Part shown: piece after piece, positions 36,119-45,185 of the stretch
Numbering within the stretch: position 1 is the stretch's first letter
Layout of the letters: each line of letters starts with the position of its first letter
DNA from: Pseudomonadota bacterium
Lineage (GTDB): Bacteria > Pseudomonadota > Gammaproteobacteria > Legionellales > Legionellaceae
NCBI GenBank assembly: GCA_020051095.1
Contig: JAGVJN010000033.1
Span: 28,315 to 92,314 of the forward strand
Direction of reading: 5' to 3'
DNA length: 64,000 nt
Translations under genes and position numbers: made by a program
Notes under the pieces: generated by a model
What the model was told of the DNA's origin: nothing
The model's database searches: none
What the model saw: only the letters and a program-made list of their open reading frames with translations

Positions 36119-37930
36119 TTACTCTCTTTCTACAAGATGAAATACTTCTTTATCGCCATTTGAACCTAAATAATTAATAAAATAGAATCTAAAAAACAAA
36201 ATCGTGTTTAACGCCATAATGGAGAAACCATCTGTTATAATATCTGGTGCCTTTTTTAGTAAAACATGTTCTAGGTTTTCCCAAACAATAAAACTTAAAA
36301 GGCCTGGAATACCGACTAAAGATATACCAACGGCGAGCAGACATATCTTAAAAAAATTAGACCGTGAAGATTGGATATCCCTAACTTCTCTAGAATGTTT
36401 TGTAAATCTTGATATTACAAGCTCGATTATAAAATAGCCTAATAATAAAAAATATAAAAAACTGATGGGATGTATCTCAATAAATGTATGTTGAAGCAAA
36501 ACCTGGAATACAGCTAAAGTTGATGCGCTTAAGGAAATAAAAAATCGAACCGGATTAACTATATGAATAATAGCAATAATATGGAATCCAAAAGCAACCA
36601 TAAAAAGAAGTTCATCAAAAAAACTGATTGGTATTCTAAACAAGAAATAAATGAATATTTCGAAAATGATAAAAAAAGACAATGTTGTTAAGAAATAATT
36701 AATCAGGCTTTTGGTGCTGAGACTTGTCGTATGAAGTCCTAAAAATCCTTGAATTGTGCTTATCAAAAATCGAGGAAATATAAATTCATGATAGATGAAA
36801 AAATATAGTCGCTGTTTAATTCTCAGAGGAAAGCGGGATTCAATCAAATAACGCTCATTTTCCTGTCTATTATTCCTATTTTGTTCAATAGAATGGTGCT
36901 GATATAAAAGGGACGGTGATTTTAAAAATTCGATGGTTCTATAAAGCCCATTTAAAACACAATGCATCAGGGCGAAGGTATAATAACCCCAAAGAGTCTC
37001 TATATATATTAAACCTAGCTGCGCTATCGAGGCATAGGCAATCGCATTTTTAATGTCAGGTGTTTGCTTGCTCATCAAGCTTGCGATAACTGAGAAGCTT
37101 AAGGTCAAAGCTGTTGCTATTATAATGAGATAAATATTATGTTCAGCGGCATGTGACCATGCGGATAGAAAAATAAAGCATGCAAGATGTGTTGATAATC
37201 CTCCATAAAAAACTGCACTTGAAGGTGTAGGACCTTCCATAGCACGTGGCAGCCATATTATCGGGAAAATGCTTGATTTAATCAAACAAGAGATCAAAAT
37301 AAAACTAAGTGTTAACGTTCCCTCGCCTTGAAGATAAGAGTGATTGCCAACAAATGCGCCATATATCAATGCAGAATAAAAAATGACATCTGATAGTTTA
37401 TAAATGACAAGGATGGTTAATGCATTTTTTAACACTTGGGGTCTATGTTCATAAAAAGCTATTAAAAGTACGGATGATAATCCCAGGAGCTCCCAGCCAA
37501 TAAATAAGCTTTCTGAATTTTCCGTTAATACTAAAAAACAGATGGCCAACTCCAAAATATAAAATAAACTGAAAAATTTGAAAAAATATTTATCTCGATG
37601 TAGATAAAATACAGAAAACTTAGCAATAATTGACAACAAAATGATAGAAAAAACGAAAAAAACAATTGAATAAAAATTCCAAATGATATGGAGGTCTATC
37701 GTTAAGTAAAGAAACTCTGTTACGATGGTGTTATTCAAGTATTGGTAAAATGCCAATAACGCTACGAGATGTATACAATCGACCACAATTCCAATATTCA
37801 CAAGATATCTGGCTTTTTTTTCAGATGTCTTAATTGGAAATTGTAAACTAAACATTAAAATTAATAGGAATCTCACAATTGCTGAGATTGAATAATAATA
37901 AAAAAAATATTCAGATAACCATTGGTTCAT
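36119..37930 (-). CDS. dabB: DabB-type proton-conducting membrane subunit (NuoL/MrpA-like) of the inorganic-carbon system
   Basis: The 603-residue, multi-helix membrane protein resembles the antiporter-like subunits of complex I. Seen: the central helices with GWELLGLSSVLLIAFYEHRPQ, LVIYKLSDVIFYSALIYGAF and the segment FPIIWLPRAMEGPTPSSAVF, typical of the ND5 family (LPxAMEGPTPVSAL). It overlaps the end of dabA by 4 bp (ATGA). DabA and DabB form a complex thought to use the cation gradient to drive CO2 hydration. The position beside dabA, not in a nuo cluster, decides the call. Confidence 0.9.
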   Translation of the reverse strand: MNQWLSEYFFYYYSISAIVRFLLILMFSLQFPIKTSEKKARYLVNIGIVVDCIHLVALLAFYQYLNNTIVTEFLYLTIDLHIIWNFYSIVFFVFSIILLSIIAKFSVFYLHRDKYFFKFFSLFYILELAICFLVLTENSESLFIGWELLGLSSVLLIAFYEHRPQVLKNALTILVIYKLSDVIFYSALIYGAFVGNHSYLQGEGTLTLSFILISCLIKSSIFPIIWLPRAMEGPTPSSAVFYGGLSTHLACFIFLSAWSHAAEHNIYLIIIATALTLSFSVIASLMSKQTPDIKNAIAYASIAQLGLIYIETLWGYYTFALMHCVLNGLYRTIEFLKSPSLLYQHHSIEQNRNNRQENERYLIESRFPLRIKQRLYFFIYHEFIFPRFLISTIQGFLGLHTTSLSTKSLINYFLTTLSFFIIFEIFIYFLFRIPISFFDELLFMVAFGFHIIAIIHIVNPVRFFISLSASTLAVFQVLLQHTFIEIHPISFLYFLLLGYFIIELVISRFTKHSREVRDIQSSRSNFFKICLLAVGISLVGIPGLLSFIVWENLEHVLLKKAPDIITDGFSIMALNTILFFRFYFINYLGSNGDKEVFHLVERE

Positions 37931-40563
37931 AATACGATATGCCCGAAAGGTACAGCATTTCTGGAATTCAAAATATCTTGATCAATCCTTAAGTAGCTTG
38001 GTGGATAGTTAGCTACAGCTACTTTGTGAAAAGATTTATCATGATATTGAAATATTTCATTGGTATCCGTGTCATGAATGCTTAATTCAATCCATTGGTT
38101 AATGACCAAAACACTAAAATTTGATTCGCGATTTAAAAGCTGCTTTATGATATCTAAGCGACATACTATCAATACCATCAGCCTAACTGGCTCATGGATT
38201 TCAACCATCTGCCATGGCAAACCAAGCTGTAGATCACTTTGATATCCATTCATCACCCCTAACAAAGAAGTGATATTATGTGGCAATTTTGTACCGCAAC
38301 CATATTTTTCATTATCAATATAACTAAAATAGTATTCTAAATTTATGCCTGCACAAACTGGTCCAGCCGTGTTTAATAAGACATTAAGAATACAGCCACT
38401 CGGATCTTCTTTTTCATCATATGAAAGCAAAAAAGCACGTCTATCAAGAAATAAATTCCTGGTCATTATTCTAGGCCCAACAATGCAAACAGCATTGGTT
38501 GCATGACCATATTCTGGTCTTGGTTGGCGAAAATCAATAGCCCTTTCCCGTACTTTTTGATGGTAATAGTTTGGTGAGTGATTAAAAGGCAAGGAAGTAA
38601 AACGTCGAGATCGTTCGGCCGCATCAATATGACATGCGTTATGCAGTTTTTCTATAATCAGATTAAAAATAGGATCTACTTGTTTAGGCAAATCATATAA
38701 TTCAAGATTATCATCGCAAGTATTATGATAACAACCTATAAACTGCGTTTGCTCAGGAATAGTGATATGCTTTGTTTTTCTTAAAGCGTCACGAACAATA
38801 CTCTCATTTAATATCAATGCCATTAAACGAGCATTTGCTCCCCCTCTGCCTCCCCCGCAAGCCCCACAATCATGGGCAGCCTCATGGGGATTATTCAAAC
38901 TGGACGATCCATGCCCCACAATAAAAATGTAAGGACTAAAATTTTTAGACAATCCCATATTTTTTAAAAAACTTGCTGCCAAATTAATACGTTCTGCTAT
39001 AGGAATACCTGTTGGGGTATCTTCTTTTCGATAAACCAGGATTGTGCTGATGGCTTTATTAATATGGCTTTTAGCTGTTTGTTTAATCTTATGAGCTATT
39101 TTAGGAGAAAAAATGTCTAATAAAACTGGAAACAACTTAGTAAAAAAACCAAAAAGAAGTGCCACGGTTCCCCGAAGTAATGACTTTGAGCTTAATGCAG
39201 CTATCCATTGTAATTCACCATAAATGAATAATGATTTCAATTTAAAGTAATTTTTCACCTCACCAACTTCAACAATTTCATAAATTGGCTTGACATTGAT
39301 CGGACATAAGGCCCTTGGATTCTTATCAAAATACCCTTTAAATCGGATAGGAAGTCCAAAATGCCCGACGGTACCATATGTTTCGCAATGCGGATCGATC
39401 TCTAAATATCGACGCAAAGACTCTTCACGCTCATCAATACAACAAATCACTTGATAATCAATCTTGCTACTTGTATTTTCACCAGGAAAGATATGCGTTT
39501 GACTAGCATAAGCATCTAAAAAATTGGTGTAAAATGATTTCTCATAGGCTCGATGAAGAATTTCTTCCCGATCCAGATCAGTTAAATGATGAAAAATATT
39601 TTCAAATTTCTCCTTGTGTTCAGGATATTTTTTGCATTGATAGACAAATGTATTTATAAATGATTCAGAATGCTGATAGGATGAAACTGCTATTGGTATT
39701 TTGGGAGGGTTAGGAGTAATCATCTCAATAGCGGCAAATTCGCAAATCATTAAGATAAGCATGAATTCCACTTCGCTGGCTACAATTGATGGCTCTTTTA
39801 TCCATTCAGGGTGGTTTTTTAAGCTTTTTAACATACCTGCCCAACCTTTAAAACGATAAGTCAAATCAAACAAATACGGTATGGAAAGTTCTTTGTCTAT
39901 TTGTAATCTTTCTAACAGCTGGTTAAACACATCATTTATAGGCAGATGCTGGTAATTTCTTACTATGTTAATGAGTGTCTCTAAATAATGCCCGATTAAG
40001 GGAAAGGGGTTACTATATAATGCTTTAAAACAATGCCACATCCCTTTTTCTCTTGAAGCCATTGGCCAATAGGCTGATCCAAAATCAAAATAACATGCAA
40101 AAAATTTATAGATATGTGGACTGATAATATAATCAATATTGACGTGAAACTCAGACTTAATGGCATGTTTGTAGAATGCCGTCTTATTAATCTTTGACAG
40201 ATTTTTCAAATTTTTAACATCTTGAGAAAAAGAAAATGAATTATTCGTGTTAGCTCGCATTAATAGGTTATAAATGATTGATGGTGGAACCTTTAGTTCT
40301 CGTCGATGCAGAAATTCATTAATTGCTGCATCGATGTCTTTTTTCTCAATTCGATGTTGATGATATTGTTGCCAATAATAAATCTCAGGCATAAACGCCC
40401 GCGATTTAAAATCCTGGCTTGCTTTTTTCACAGCGTCAAAAAAATTTAAATGTTCGTAATGATGCAAGGTGTTGTGGTGAACAAAGAATTCTAGCGGCCC
40501 TTGTTCCGGAATAGCGTGAAAGACTTTATTAATTACATCACTAATTAAATCACTGCTCATCAT
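37927..40563 (-). CDS. dabA: DabA, DUF2309 carbonic-anhydrase-like subunit of the inorganic-carbon accumulation complex
   Basis: The 878-residue cytoplasmic DUF2309 protein opens with an ISxYWPLxxFI-like region (QGPLEFFVHHNTLHHYEHL). All four residues equivalent to the zinc/active-site set of characterised DabA are visible: Cys375 and Asp377 in VICCIDEREES, His551 in VGHGSSSLNN, and Cys566 in AHDCGACGGGRGG. Their spacing matches the known protein. It is predicted to hydrate CO2 vectorially to bicarbonate together with DabB. It overlaps both neighbours by 4 bp in one operon. Confidence 0.94.
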   Translation of the reverse strand: MMSSDLISDVINKVFHAIPEQGPLEFFVHHNTLHHYEHLNFFDAVKKASQDFKSRAFMPEIYYWQQYHQHRIEKKDIDAAINEFLHRRELKVPPSIIYNLLMRANTNNSFSFSQDVKNLKNLSKINKTAFYKHAIKSEFHVNIDYIISPHIYKFFACYFDFGSAYWPMASREKGMWHCFKALYSNPFPLIGHYLETLINIVRNYQHLPINDVFNQLLERLQIDKELSIPYLFDLTYRFKGWAGMLKSLKNHPEWIKEPSIVASEVEFMLILMICEFAAIEMITPNPPKIPIAVSSYQHSESFINTFVYQCKKYPEHKEKFENIFHHLTDLDREEILHRAYEKSFYTNFLDAYASQTHIFPGENTSSKIDYQVICCIDEREESLRRYLEIDPHCETYGTVGHFGLPIRFKGYFDKNPRALCPINVKPIYEIVEVGEVKNYFKLKSLFIYGELQWIAALSSKSLLRGTVALLFGFFTKLFPVLLDIFSPKIAHKIKQTAKSHINKAISTILVYRKEDTPTGIPIAERINLAASFLKNMGLSKNFSPYIFIVGHGSSSLNNPHEAAHDCGACGGGRGGANARLMALILNESIVRDALRKTKHITIPEQTQFIGCYHNTCDDNLELYDLPKQVDPIFNLIIEKLHNACHIDAAERSRRFTSLPFNHSPNYYHQKVRERAIDFRQPRPEYGHATNAVCIVGPRIMTRNLFLDRRAFLLSYDEKEDPSGCILNVLLNTAGPVCAGINLEYYFSYIDNEKYGCGTKLPHNITSLLGVMNGYQSDLQLGLPWQMVEIHEPVRLMVLIVCRLDIIKQLLNRESNFSVLVINQWIELSIHDTDTNEIFQYHDKSFHKVAVANYPPSYLRIDQDILNSRNAVPFGHIVL

Positions 40564-42122
40564 TTCGCCTTTCTTGCTGCTAAGTCATGGTTATAGATAG
40601 GTTGAAGATGCTCTTTCCCTAAAACAATAAACAAGGACGCTCCAATTTCATGTTCTAAATCGTTTAATTTTTGAACCAACGTGTGGTCTATAAAATGGGT
40701 TTTGGCAAGATTAAGAATAACCGTATGATGTTCGTCTAACTCATGCATGATTAAATTCTTAAGCTTAGTATAAGCGACAAACGTAAGCGGCCCATTCACA
40801 GTGACAAATGCCCTGTCTTCTTGGATTGAAACACTAATAAAAGGATTAAATAAATCTTTAAATTTATATCCGCGTAACTTGTGGAATATTAATTTTAAAA
40901 TTAAGCCCGCAATGACCCCTGTCAATAAATCTTCAACTAACGTAATAATCAACGTTGTTGAGAATAAAACAATTTGATCGAGCCCAATCCTATACACATG
41001 GATGAATGTTCTTGGAGACGCCAGTTTAAAGCCAACAAAAATGAGTAAAGCGGCTAATGCAGATAATGGAATCAGGTTTATAACCGGCGCAAGAGCTAAG
41101 ACGGCAATAAGCATAAATATGCCATGGAATAAATTTGCTTTATTAGATTGGGCTCCGTAATCAATATTCGCTTTACTACGCACAATTTCAGCAATCATAG
41201 GTAATCCTCCAAGGAGAGTACAAGCTAGATTGCCAACACCCACTGACATGAGATCCTTATTGAGATCAGAGGGCTTCTTCACTTTAGAAAGTGTATCTAC
41301 TGCGCATACCGTTAATAATGATTCGATGGAACCAACTAACGCAAACATAATCGTGTATTTGATACTAGAAAATGAAAAAACGACTGAAAAATCAGGGAAT
41401 TGAATCGCTTCTAGAAAATTGAGTGGCAAATGGACTAAGTAGCCGGGACCTAGGTTATATTCTGTACCACCAAATCGATAGATATGCTCATGGGAAATAT
41501 CGTATAACAAGGATAAAGGTATCACGGTAATGATAACGACAATTGTTGAGGGTATATTATTTAAATATTTTATTTTCGACCAAAAAATAGCTATAAAAAG
41601 TGCAATCAAGCCTATTGCGAATATGATTGGATTTTCTTTGATAATTGCCATAGGAGCATTCATGATAAGTTGAATTAAACTAGTAGAAATAGGATGGGTA
41701 CCAGTTAGGACATAAAATTGCTTTACCACAATGATAATTCCAATGCCTGCTAACATCCCGTGTATAACGGATGGTGGCATGATTTCAGCGAAAGTCGCTT
41801 TTTTATTGTAAGCAATAATAATTTGAATGATTGCTGCAAAAAAGCCACAAGCTAGTGCTCTTTCATAGCCTAATTGAAAATTGCCATGGCCTAACTCTAG
41901 GACAGCCCCGAGCGCAATGACAATTAAACCAGCAGCAGGACCTTTAATTGTTAATGGCGAACCGCCTAAAAAAAAAGTAAGAACTCCTCCCAAAATTGCA
42001 GAAATAATGCCTGCACTGGGGGGGAAGTGACTTGCTATTGCAATACCGAGGCACAAAGGCAAAGCCAGTAAAAAAACACTAAATCCAGCGATTAGATCTT
42101 TTAGGATTGCTCTACTAATCAT
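40560..42122 (-). CDS. SulP-family anion (bicarbonate) transporter
   Basis: The 520-residue protein has about 12-14 membrane helices with the SulP start DLIAGFSVFLLALPLCLGIAIA, GPAAGLIVIALGAVL, the motif GGLPMIAEIVRSKANIDYGAQSN, and a C-terminal STAS-like domain (about 430-510). First gene of the sulP-dabA-dabB operon, overlapping dabA by 4 bp. That context makes bicarbonate the likely substrate, although SulP proteins also move sulphate. It has a weak start region with TTCCAATCTCCC (rc GGGAGATTGGAA), a good GGGAG ribosome-binding site. Confidence 0.9.
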   Translation of the reverse strand: MISRAILKDLIAGFSVFLLALPLCLGIAIASHFPPSAGIISAILGGVLTFFLGGSPLTIKGPAAGLIVIALGAVLELGHGNFQLGYERALACGFFAAIIQIIIAYNKKATFAEIMPPSVIHGMLAGIGIIIVVKQFYVLTGTHPISTSLIQLIMNAPMAIIKENPIIFAIGLIALFIAIFWSKIKYLNNIPSTIVVIITVIPLSLLYDISHEHIYRFGGTEYNLGPGYLVHLPLNFLEAIQFPDFSVVFSFSSIKYTIMFALVGSIESLLTVCAVDTLSKVKKPSDLNKDLMSVGVGNLACTLLGGLPMIAEIVRSKANIDYGAQSNKANLFHGIFMLIAVLALAPVINLIPLSALAALLIFVGFKLASPRTFIHVYRIGLDQIVLFSTTLIITLVEDLLTGVIAGLILKLIFHKLRGYKFKDLFNPFISVSIQEDRAFVTVNGPLTFVAYTKLKNLIMHELDEHHTVILNLAKTHFIDHTLVQKLNDLEHEIGASLFIVLGKEHLQPIYNHDLAARKAK

Positions 42123-42252
42123 TCCAATCTCCCTATTGTCTTGATTGGTATACCACTATCGAATTATATCATATACCGATACACAGTATAGCCAGGCGAT
42201 TTAAAATAATCCTATAATAGTTTTTGAAAATGCTCGAAATTTAAGGTTTAAT

Positions 42253-42265
42253 ATCTATCATAGAT
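42253..42265. promoter_or_regulatory. Candidate HigA operator palindrome
   Basis: ATCTAT-c-ATAGAT is a perfect 13-bp inverted repeat 22 bp upstream of the higA start. HigA-family proteins usually repress their own promoter by binding such a site. Binding here is inferred. Confidence 0.5.
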
Positions 42266-42287
42266 TTCAAGATAAAATAGGGTATGA

Positions 42288-42578
42288 ATGACAAAGGAAA
42301 AAACTCCCCCACATCCTGGCGAAATTTTATTAAAACGATATCTAGAACCGAATGGTCTTACGCAACTAGCTTTTGCTGAGCATTTAGGTTGGACATATGC
42401 AAGATTAAATGAAATTATCAATATCAAACGAGGCGTCACAGCAGACTCAGCACTATCATTTTCTGAAGCATTAGGAACGACAGCAGAATATTGGATGAAT
42501 CTGCAAACATCGTGGGATCTATGGCATGCAAAAAAAGACCATAAGCCTACCCGACCGATTCTTGATATGCGGGGTTAA
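42288..42578 (+). CDS. HigA-family antitoxin / XRE regulator, no partner toxin
   Basis: The 96-residue protein opens PPHPGEILLKRYLEPNGLTQ and has the helix-turn-helix TQLAFAEHLGWTYARLNEII and the C-terminal GTTAEYWMNLQTSWDLWHA, all standard for HigA (VapI family). The usual higB toxin gene should precede it, but the 165 bp upstream contain no such ORF, and pdxJ follows head-on. It is therefore an orphan antitoxin-like repressor. Confidence 0.92.
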   Translation: MTKEKTPPHPGEILLKRYLEPNGLTQLAFAEHLGWTYARLNEIINIKRGVTADSALSFSEALGTTAEYWMNLQTSWDLWHAKKDHKPTRPILDMRG

Positions 42579-42603
42579 CACTAACGTTAGTTATTGCATC
42601 AAT

Positions 42604-43350
42604 TTAAAACAAACGACAATACCTGGCTTGGTTCATTAATTCCTTCATCTCTTTAACGGCTTGCTTAAAGCCAACAAACAATGCATGTGCAACAATAGCA
42701 TGGCCAATATTAAGCTCGTGTATCACCTCTATTGCCGCAATCGGCTGCACATTGTGGTAATGTAGCCCATGACCTGCATTGACAATCAACCCTTTGGATG
42801 CGGCATATTCTGCTGCTTTTTTGATTTCCGCAAGCAGGGATTTCTGAGCTTCATCATGGGTCTCGTCTGCATAAGCGCCCGTGTGTATTTCAATAGCAGG
42901 AGCCCCTGCTTCAACGGCTGCATCGATTTGGCCAATATCAGCATCAATAAAAAGCGATACCTCGGCCCCTTGTTCATTGAGCATTTGTGTTGCTTTTTTA
43001 ATTTTATCGAACCCTTTAATGACGTCTAATCCCCCTTCGGTGGTTAGCTCCTCTCGTTTCTCAGGAACAAAACAAACATGGGCGGGTTTAACTTGCCGCG
43101 CAAGCTCAATCATTGAATCAGTCACAGCCATTTCCAGATTCATACGGGTTTGTAATACTTGGCTTAAGCGATGAACATCATGTGGCTGAATGTGACGCTT
43201 ATCTTCTCGCAAATGGATCGTTATCCCATCGGCGCCGGCTTCTTCTGCATCGAGTGCTGCTTTTATTGGATCCGGGTAGTTTGTACCTCTTGCTTGGCGT
43301 ATAGTAGCGATATGATCAATATTCACACCCAAATAAATTGTTTTTACCAT
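42604..43350 (-). CDS. pdxJ: Pyridoxine 5'-phosphate synthase
   Basis: The 248-residue TIM-barrel enzyme makes pyridoxine phosphate in the DXP-dependent vitamin B6 pathway. Seen: [58 protein letters not shown] and [15 protein letters not shown]. The start is 136 bp from the divergent era. Confidence 0.96.
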   Translation of the reverse strand: MVKTIYLGVNIDHIATIRQARGTNYPDPIKAALDAEEAGADGITIHLREDKRHIQPHDVHRLSQVLQTRMNLEMAVTDSMIELARQVKPAHVCFVPEKREELTTEGGLDVIKGFDKIKKATQMLNEQGAEVSLFIDADIGQIDAAVEAGAPAIEIHTGAYADETHDEAQKSLLAEIKKAAEYAASKGLIVNAGHGLHYHNVQPIAAIEVIHELNIGHAIVAHALFVGFKQAVKEMKELMNQARYCRLF

Positions 43351-43486
43351 GTTAGGATCCTTATGATACTTCGAGGGGACTATACTATACCTAAGAATAA
43401 CGAAAATACCAGAGTCAGTTAATAATTATGTACAATTTACTTACATACTGTTAGCATAGTTCTATTTTAATGGTTGCTTTTATATC

Positions 43487-44374
43487 ATGAATACTTATTG
43501 CGGTTATATTGCGTTAATTGGGCGCCCCAATGTGGGCAAATCCACCTTAATGAACCGTTTAATAAAACAAAAAATCAGTATTACCTCTCGAAAACCACAA
43601 ACGACACGGCACCGAGTATTAGGCATTCATACGAAAGATAATTACCAATTTATTTACGTTGATACGCCCGGTATCCACCGTGAAGAACATCAAGCGATGA
43701 ATAAAATGATGAATCAAACCGCTAAACGTGTTTTAGACGATGTAGATGTCGCTGTGATGATAATGGATGCCCACCATTGGCAGCCAGAAGACGAAGATAT
43801 CTTAACTTTGGTAAAACAAACTTCAAAGCCAACTATCTTGGTTATCAATAAAGTCGATCGCATCAAAGATAAAGAAAATCTTTTGCCGCTTATTCAAACC
43901 ATGCAGGAAAAGCACACATTTACCGCAATTATTCCCCTATCTGCTCGCACCGGTGTTCAAGTTGATAATTTAGAAAATCAGCTACAGCAATTCCTGCCAG
44001 CAAGCCCCCACTTTTTTGCAGCCGACCAAGTGACCGATCGTTCAACTAAATTTATATGCTCTGAAATCATGCGCGAAAAGGTTTTCCGCTTTTGTGGTCA
44101 AGAGCTGCCTTATGCAACGTCGGTTGAAATTGAATCCTTTAAAGAAGATGATAAACTGATAACCATGCATGTGTTAATTATTGTCGATAAAGAAAATCAT
44201 AAAAGGATGCTCATTGGCAACAAAGGGGAAAAAATGAAAGAAATGGCCACTCAGGCACGTTTGGACATGCAACGGCTGCTCGATAAAAAAATTATGTTAA
44301 AGTGCTGGGTAAAGGTAAAATCAGGTTGGGCTGATAACATTCGTATGTTGAGGCAATTAGGATATGACCAGTAG
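43487..44374 (+). CDS. era: GTPase Era
   Basis: The 295-residue GTPase assists maturation of the 30S subunit and 16S rRNA 3' end. Seen: G1 GRPNVGKSTLMN, switch KPQTTRHRVLG, G3 VDTPGIHREE, G4 NKVDRIKDKE and the C-terminal KH domain with LIGNKGEKMKEMATQAR. It overlaps recO by 11 bp, the usual era-recO pairing. Confidence 0.97.
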   Translation: MNTYCGYIALIGRPNVGKSTLMNRLIKQKISITSRKPQTTRHRVLGIHTKDNYQFIYVDTPGIHREEHQAMNKMMNQTAKRVLDDVDVAVMIMDAHHWQPEDEDILTLVKQTSKPTILVINKVDRIKDKENLLPLIQTMQEKHTFTAIIPLSARTGVQVDNLENQLQQFLPASPHFFAADQVTDRSTKFICSEIMREKVFRFCGQELPYATSVEIESFKEDDKLITMHVLIIVDKENHKRMLIGNKGEKMKEMATQARLDMQRLLDKKIMLKCWVKVKSGWADNIRMLRQLGYDQ

Positions 44375-45086
44375 AACCTTAAGTGGTTGGCTTATTCATG
44401 CTCAGCCTAGCGGTGAAACGGCCAGCTATTTGAGTATTTTAACAGAAGAAAAAGGATTAATCCAAACCCGTTATCCTGGCGGGCAAAGTCGTAAGCGGAA
44501 AATGAACTTACAATTATTTACCCCGCTTTGGATTGAACTTCAACAACGCGGCCAGATGCATTATTGTCAATCAATTGAGATTAAATCTCAACCGCCAGTA
44601 TTATCAAACTTAGCCTTATCCTGCGCCTATTACATTAATGAGCTGATTTATAAAACCTTAAAACAACCCGAAATTGATAACCATCTGTACACGGTTTATG
44701 AACAAAGTTTGCTTTCATTACAACAAACACAAGAGCAAACAAAAATTGAACGCTTATTACGCCAATTTGAATGGTCACTGCTAGTGAGTCAGGGCCATAG
44801 TTATTCGTTTGAATTGGAAGGAGATCAACAAACAGCTATCGATATAACCCTCAATTATCTATTCCAACCAGGTTATGGATTTTACCCTAGCCCACAGGGA
44901 TTTTCTGGCCAAACCCTGCTATCAATTGCTCAAAATGGCTTAGCCGACAAAACAACGTTGTCTGTCGCCAAGCGGATCATGCGCCAAGCCATCGATTATC
45001 TTGTTGATTACCAACCCATTCATGCTCGTAAAATGTTTATGACACATCATCCTGAAAACAACACCTTAGCGATGGATAGACCATAA
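44364..45086 (+). CDS. recO: DNA repair protein RecO
   Basis: The 240-residue protein has the N-terminal OB fold (LSGWLIHAQPSGETASYLSILTEEKG, RYPGGQ) and the helical C-terminal part with SCAYYINELIYKTLKQPE and FEWSLLVSQGHSYSFE. It loads RecA with RecR at gaps. The zinc-finger cysteines of some RecO proteins are absent, as in most gammaproteobacteria. Confidence 0.94.
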   Translation: MTSRTLSGWLIHAQPSGETASYLSILTEEKGLIQTRYPGGQSRKRKMNLQLFTPLWIELQQRGQMHYCQSIEIKSQPPVLSNLALSCAYYINELIYKTLKQPEIDNHLYTVYEQSLLSLQQTQEQTKIERLLRQFEWSLLVSQGHSYSFELEGDQQTAIDITLNYLFQPGYGFYPSPQGFSGQTLLSIAQNGLADKTTLSVAKRIMRQAIDYLVDYQPIHARKMFMTHHPENNTLAMDRP

Positions 45087-45150
45087 AACGCTCTGTCAAC
45101 TTATTGATGATGCCCCTATTCTCTCGCTTTAATTTCACCAAAAATTTCGT

Positions 45151-45156
45151 TATAAT
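45151..45156 (+). promoter_or_regulatory. -10 element of the promoter for the 969-residue protein gene
   Basis: A perfect TATAAT occurs 30 bp before the ATG at 45186; the -35 position 17 bp upstream (tttaat) is weak. Transcription would start near 45163, downstream of the alternative TTG at 45156, which settles the ATG at 45186 as start. Confidence 0.55.
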
Positions 45157-45185
45157 TGGGCTATTATCGACCAGCAGTTCATGTT

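Noticed and set aside
42165..42287. Possible vestige of a higB toxin C-terminus (a short frame with FEN...IYHR before higA)
   Set aside because: Only about a dozen residues loosely resemble the HigB end; too short to distinguish from chance.
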